Assembly (NCBI GenBank): GCA_036501345.1
Contig: DASYAN010000437.1
Coordinates: 1-24,735 of the forward strand
Source: DASYAN01 sp036501345
Lineage (GTDB): Bacteria > Chloroflexota > Ktedonobacteria > Ktedonobacterales > Ktedonobacteraceae
Direction: 5' to 3'
DNA: 24,735 bases
In this document: positions 23,085-24,735 of the stretch, in pieces
Layout: each line of letters begins with the position of its first letter
Numbering within the stretch: the first letter of the stretch is position 1
Program-made: the position numbers and the translations under genes
Notes under the pieces: generated by a model
Database searches by the model: none
What the model was told of the DNA's origin: nothing
What the model saw: only the letters and a program-made list of their open reading frames with translations

Positions 23085-23588
23085 ATTACCTCTACTTTAT
23101 GCTTCTTTGTAAATAAATGACGCTAAGAAGCCCGAAGTGAAATACAGGGGAAAATACAGTGCGGCAGCAGGCTCTGCTCTGGCTTTCAGGAGTGTTTCCT
23201 TGTTGGATGAACTGCTGGCTCTCTAATGGCCTCCTCTCTAACTGAAGGGTTGGATTGGAAATGTGTAAAAATAGAGACCAAGTATCCCATGTTTAATGCT
23301 CATCCATTATCGGTGAAAGGGCTGGAATTGTCAAGTATATTTGGATGTATGGATTCATCATCTAAAATTATCTCCGTTAGTGTGACTATAGCCCTCTCGA
23401 TACCTCTAGAAAACTATTTGTAAATATGGTATTCTAAATGTATCTAGAGCTGCTCAAAAAGGTGAGGCAAATAGATCTGCTGACAAAATTTATCAAAGTG
23501 TAATAAAATATTTTTTCTGAATGAGCAGCAAGAGGCGTGAATCTAATATTGTTATCGTTAAATATATTTAAAGGAGAGAAACTACAGG
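23085..23588. other. Intergenic region between divergent pstS and a small membrane-protein gene
   Basis: No gene is supported. It holds the Pho-box-like repeat near pstS and an inverted repeat CTCTAGA (23404-23410)/TCTAGAG (23443-23449) in an AT-rich part, with AAGGAGAG 10-12 nt before the ATG at 23589. No clear -35/-10 pair was found for either gene. Confidence 0.45.
23140..23159 (-). promoter_or_regulatory. Pho-box-like direct repeat upstream of pstS
   Basis: On the gene strand CTGTATTT-TCCC-CTGTATTT: a perfect 8-bp direct repeat with 4-nt spacer, 56-75 bp before the pstS ATG. PhoB/PhoP boxes are direct repeats of 7-8 bp with similar spacing (usual pitch 11, here 12). Confidence 0.4.
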
Positions 23589-23990
23589 ATGGAAAGCAAT
23601 CCTCAGAGGCCATCTCAATCGGTCTCTAACCAAGGGCAATACGCATCTCCACCCAATCAGGGATATCCACCTTCTGCACAAAGCTACCCACAGATGCCAC
23701 CCAATCAGTCCTATCAACAGGCGCCTCCTCTGCCCAATCAAGCATCCATGCCAGATCCACAACGAGCCGGCTTACGAGGTGCGTTGTCCAGAAGCAAGGG
23801 ACTAAGGCTGCTGTTGCTGGGGATTGTGCTGGTCATAGGTAGTATTGTGTTTAGTGTAATTTCCTACTCTTTTGCCATTTTTGCTGTAAATAGTGGCGGT
23901 ACAGGCTACTATACTATTTTTATGGGAGCAGTAGTTGTAGGTGCCATTTGTGCTATTATTGGCTTCTTCCGCTGGATTCTGGGTCGTTAA
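23589..23990 (+). CDS. Small Pro/Gln-rich two-TM membrane protein
   Basis: A 133-aa protein of unknown function. Residues 1-60 are low complexity and rich in Pro, Gln, Asn, Ser and Tyr, with repeated PPNQ-x-Y and QSYPQ/QSYQQ units. A short basic stretch (RGALSRSKGLR) follows, then two membrane segments (about 72-100, LLLLGIVLVIGSIVFSVI, and 107-128, TIFMGAVVVGAICAIIGFF), ending FRWILGR. The disordered tail would face the cytoplasm if the basic stretch follows the positive-inside rule. A clear AAGGAGAG precedes the start by about 10-12 nt, supporting translation. The tail resembles the Pro-rich linker of the kinase at 14951, so it might recruit similar partners; this is speculation. Confidence 0.7.
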   Translation: MESNPQRPSQSVSNQGQYASPPNQGYPPSAQSYPQMPPNQSYQQAPPLPNQASMPDPQRAGLRGALSRSKGLRLLLLGIVLVIGSIVFSVISYSFAIFAVNSGGTGYYTIFMGAVVVGAICAIIGFFRWILGR

Positions 23991-24167
23991 TGCAGAGAAA
24001 CCGAATATATTTACCTGAAGTCTATGCCCCTCTACCATAGTACTGGAAGCATTCGCGGAATCCCCCTAAACTTTTTCCGGTCTCTTTTTTCTGGGGCTAG
24101 GGAGTGGGTTGAGGTGGTGGGGGAATACGGGCAAGCTCGTGCTCAGGAAAGCGCAGATTTGCTTGTC

Positions 24168-24735
24168 TTACGAATGTAGGTAAGCAAGTCCTGCTAGTCC
24201 ACACATCACCAGACCAAGACCAAATAGCTGGTTGGCGACCAGCCGCTCTCTAAAAACCACAACTCCAAATATAACACCTACCGCTGCATAGTTGGATGCA
24301 ATGGTGGCAATTACTCCGGGTTGAATGATCTGGGTTGCGAGACCAAAGGTGCTGACACCAGCACTCTCCAGAACACCTGCGATAATAGCGAGTAGAAGGC
24401 CTCGTCGCTGCTCTGGCAAACTAACGATATTGTGTAAAATGGCAAAAAAGCTTTTTATGCCTTTTCGTCTCATAATACCAAAAGCAGTAAGACAAAGAAG
24501 CATGACACTGAACATACGTGCCCAGTAGACAGGTGGGAACCAACCAGCGCTAGGTGTTCTTGCGCCTATGCTAAAGTCCATACAGCCAAGAGATAACAGT
24601 GCTACATATGCCCAGAGTATTCCTTTCCCGACCGAGAACCCGGAAGATCTCTGCTGTAGAATAGCCAAGACATCTTGATAACGGGTGGAAACTAATACAA
24701 TGCCGAGGATTACCGTTGCCAGAGCTATTCCTTCC
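24168..24735 (-). CDS. DMT/EamA-family transporter (5' end outside window)
   Basis: The frame stays open to the right edge (EGIALATVILGIVLVSTRYQ precedes the TTG at 24668), so this is the C-terminal 189 residues of a longer protein, probably about 300 aa. It holds the end of the first EamA repeat and the whole second repeat: five further hydrophobic segments, including GILWAYVALLSLGCMDFSIG, YWARMFSVMLLCLTAFGI, GLLLAIIAGVLESAGVSTFG, and the closing pattern VIATIASNYAAVGVIFGVVV, FRERLVANQLFGLGLVMCGL. The F-R-E-R-L element before the last helix is typical of EamA proteins. Likely a small-metabolite exporter; substrate unknown. Its stop lies 177 bp from the convergent small membrane-protein gene. 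Confidence 0.85.
   Translation of the reverse strand, partial: EGIALATVILGIVLVSTRYQDVLAILQQRSSGFSVGKGILWAYVALLSLGCMDFSIGARTPSAGWFPPVYWARMFSVMLLCLTAFGIMRRKGIKSFFAILHNIVSLPEQRRGLLLAIIAGVLESAGVSTFGLATQIIQPGVIATIASNYAAVGVIFGVVVFRERLVANQLFGLGLVMCGLAGLAYLHS

Noticed and set aside
23226..23423. 65-codon plus-strand open frame
   Set aside because: No ribosome binding site, no domain, and it sits in an AT-rich intergenic region.
24050..24100. Terminator between the small membrane-protein gene and the EamA gene
   Set aside because: CGGAA/TTCCG pairs weakly over a 14-nt loop and is not followed by a T-run on either strand.

Overview
The window reads as chromosomal DNA from a Gram-positive-like, soil-type bacterium, most probably Chloroflexota of the Ktedonobacteria kind. 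This placement is inferred from gene content: Acidothermus E1-like GH5 cellulases, a DUF2419 queuosine-salvage enzyme, SigR/RsrA-type regulators, many Hanks-type kinases and Pro-rich membrane proteins. It was not tested by any search. No rRNA, tRNA or convincing CRISPR array was seen.

Layout. (a) 1-2436: two tandem secreted or anchored endoglucanases, the first cut by the window edge and carrying a CBM3, the second membrane-anchored and without a CBM. (b) 2499-2912: a small zinc-ribbon membrane protein facing them. (c) 3139-5181: an accessory, decaying patch. A perfect-consensus promoter stands before a frame-shifted tyrosine recombinase remnant. A SLATT-like four-helix membrane protein follows, split by one in-frame TAG, then a 63-codon gene with a one-base deletion, which overlaps an intact coiled-coil gene by ATGA. 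A 51-bp-pitch direct repeat closes the patch. (d) 11856-5300, minus strand: ECF sigma factor, queuosine salvage hydrolase (own promoter), MurE, a long MraY-like protein and an ATP-grasp ligase, all head to tail. (e) 11945-16666: a regulatory block with a zinc anti-sigma factor divergent from the ECF sigma, a cytosolic Ser/Thr kinase, a primary-type sigma70 factor with two good promoters, and a membrane-tethered Ser/Thr kinase. (f) 16682-20208: Tex and a ComB-type phosphatase. (g) 20185-24735: a baseplate-J-like anchored protein overlapping comB tail to tail, a 580-bp non-coding stretch rich in hairpins with a plus-strand terminator-like end, a solitary PstS lipoprotein preceded by a Pho-box-like direct repeat, a small Pro/Gln-rich membrane protein, and a DMT/EamA transporter cut by the right edge.

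How it fits together. Regions d and e combine cell-wall precursor synthesis with sensing: a probable redox-switched sigma/anti-sigma pair, two kinases and a sigma70 factor. Region c is the most unusual. Three genes carry lesions within about 1.4 kb, while the genes I read elsewhere look intact. The SLATT-like protein, the 63-aa protein and the coiled-coil protein look like a compact cassette, possibly a conflict or defence module, lying beside integrase debris. Function there is inference only.
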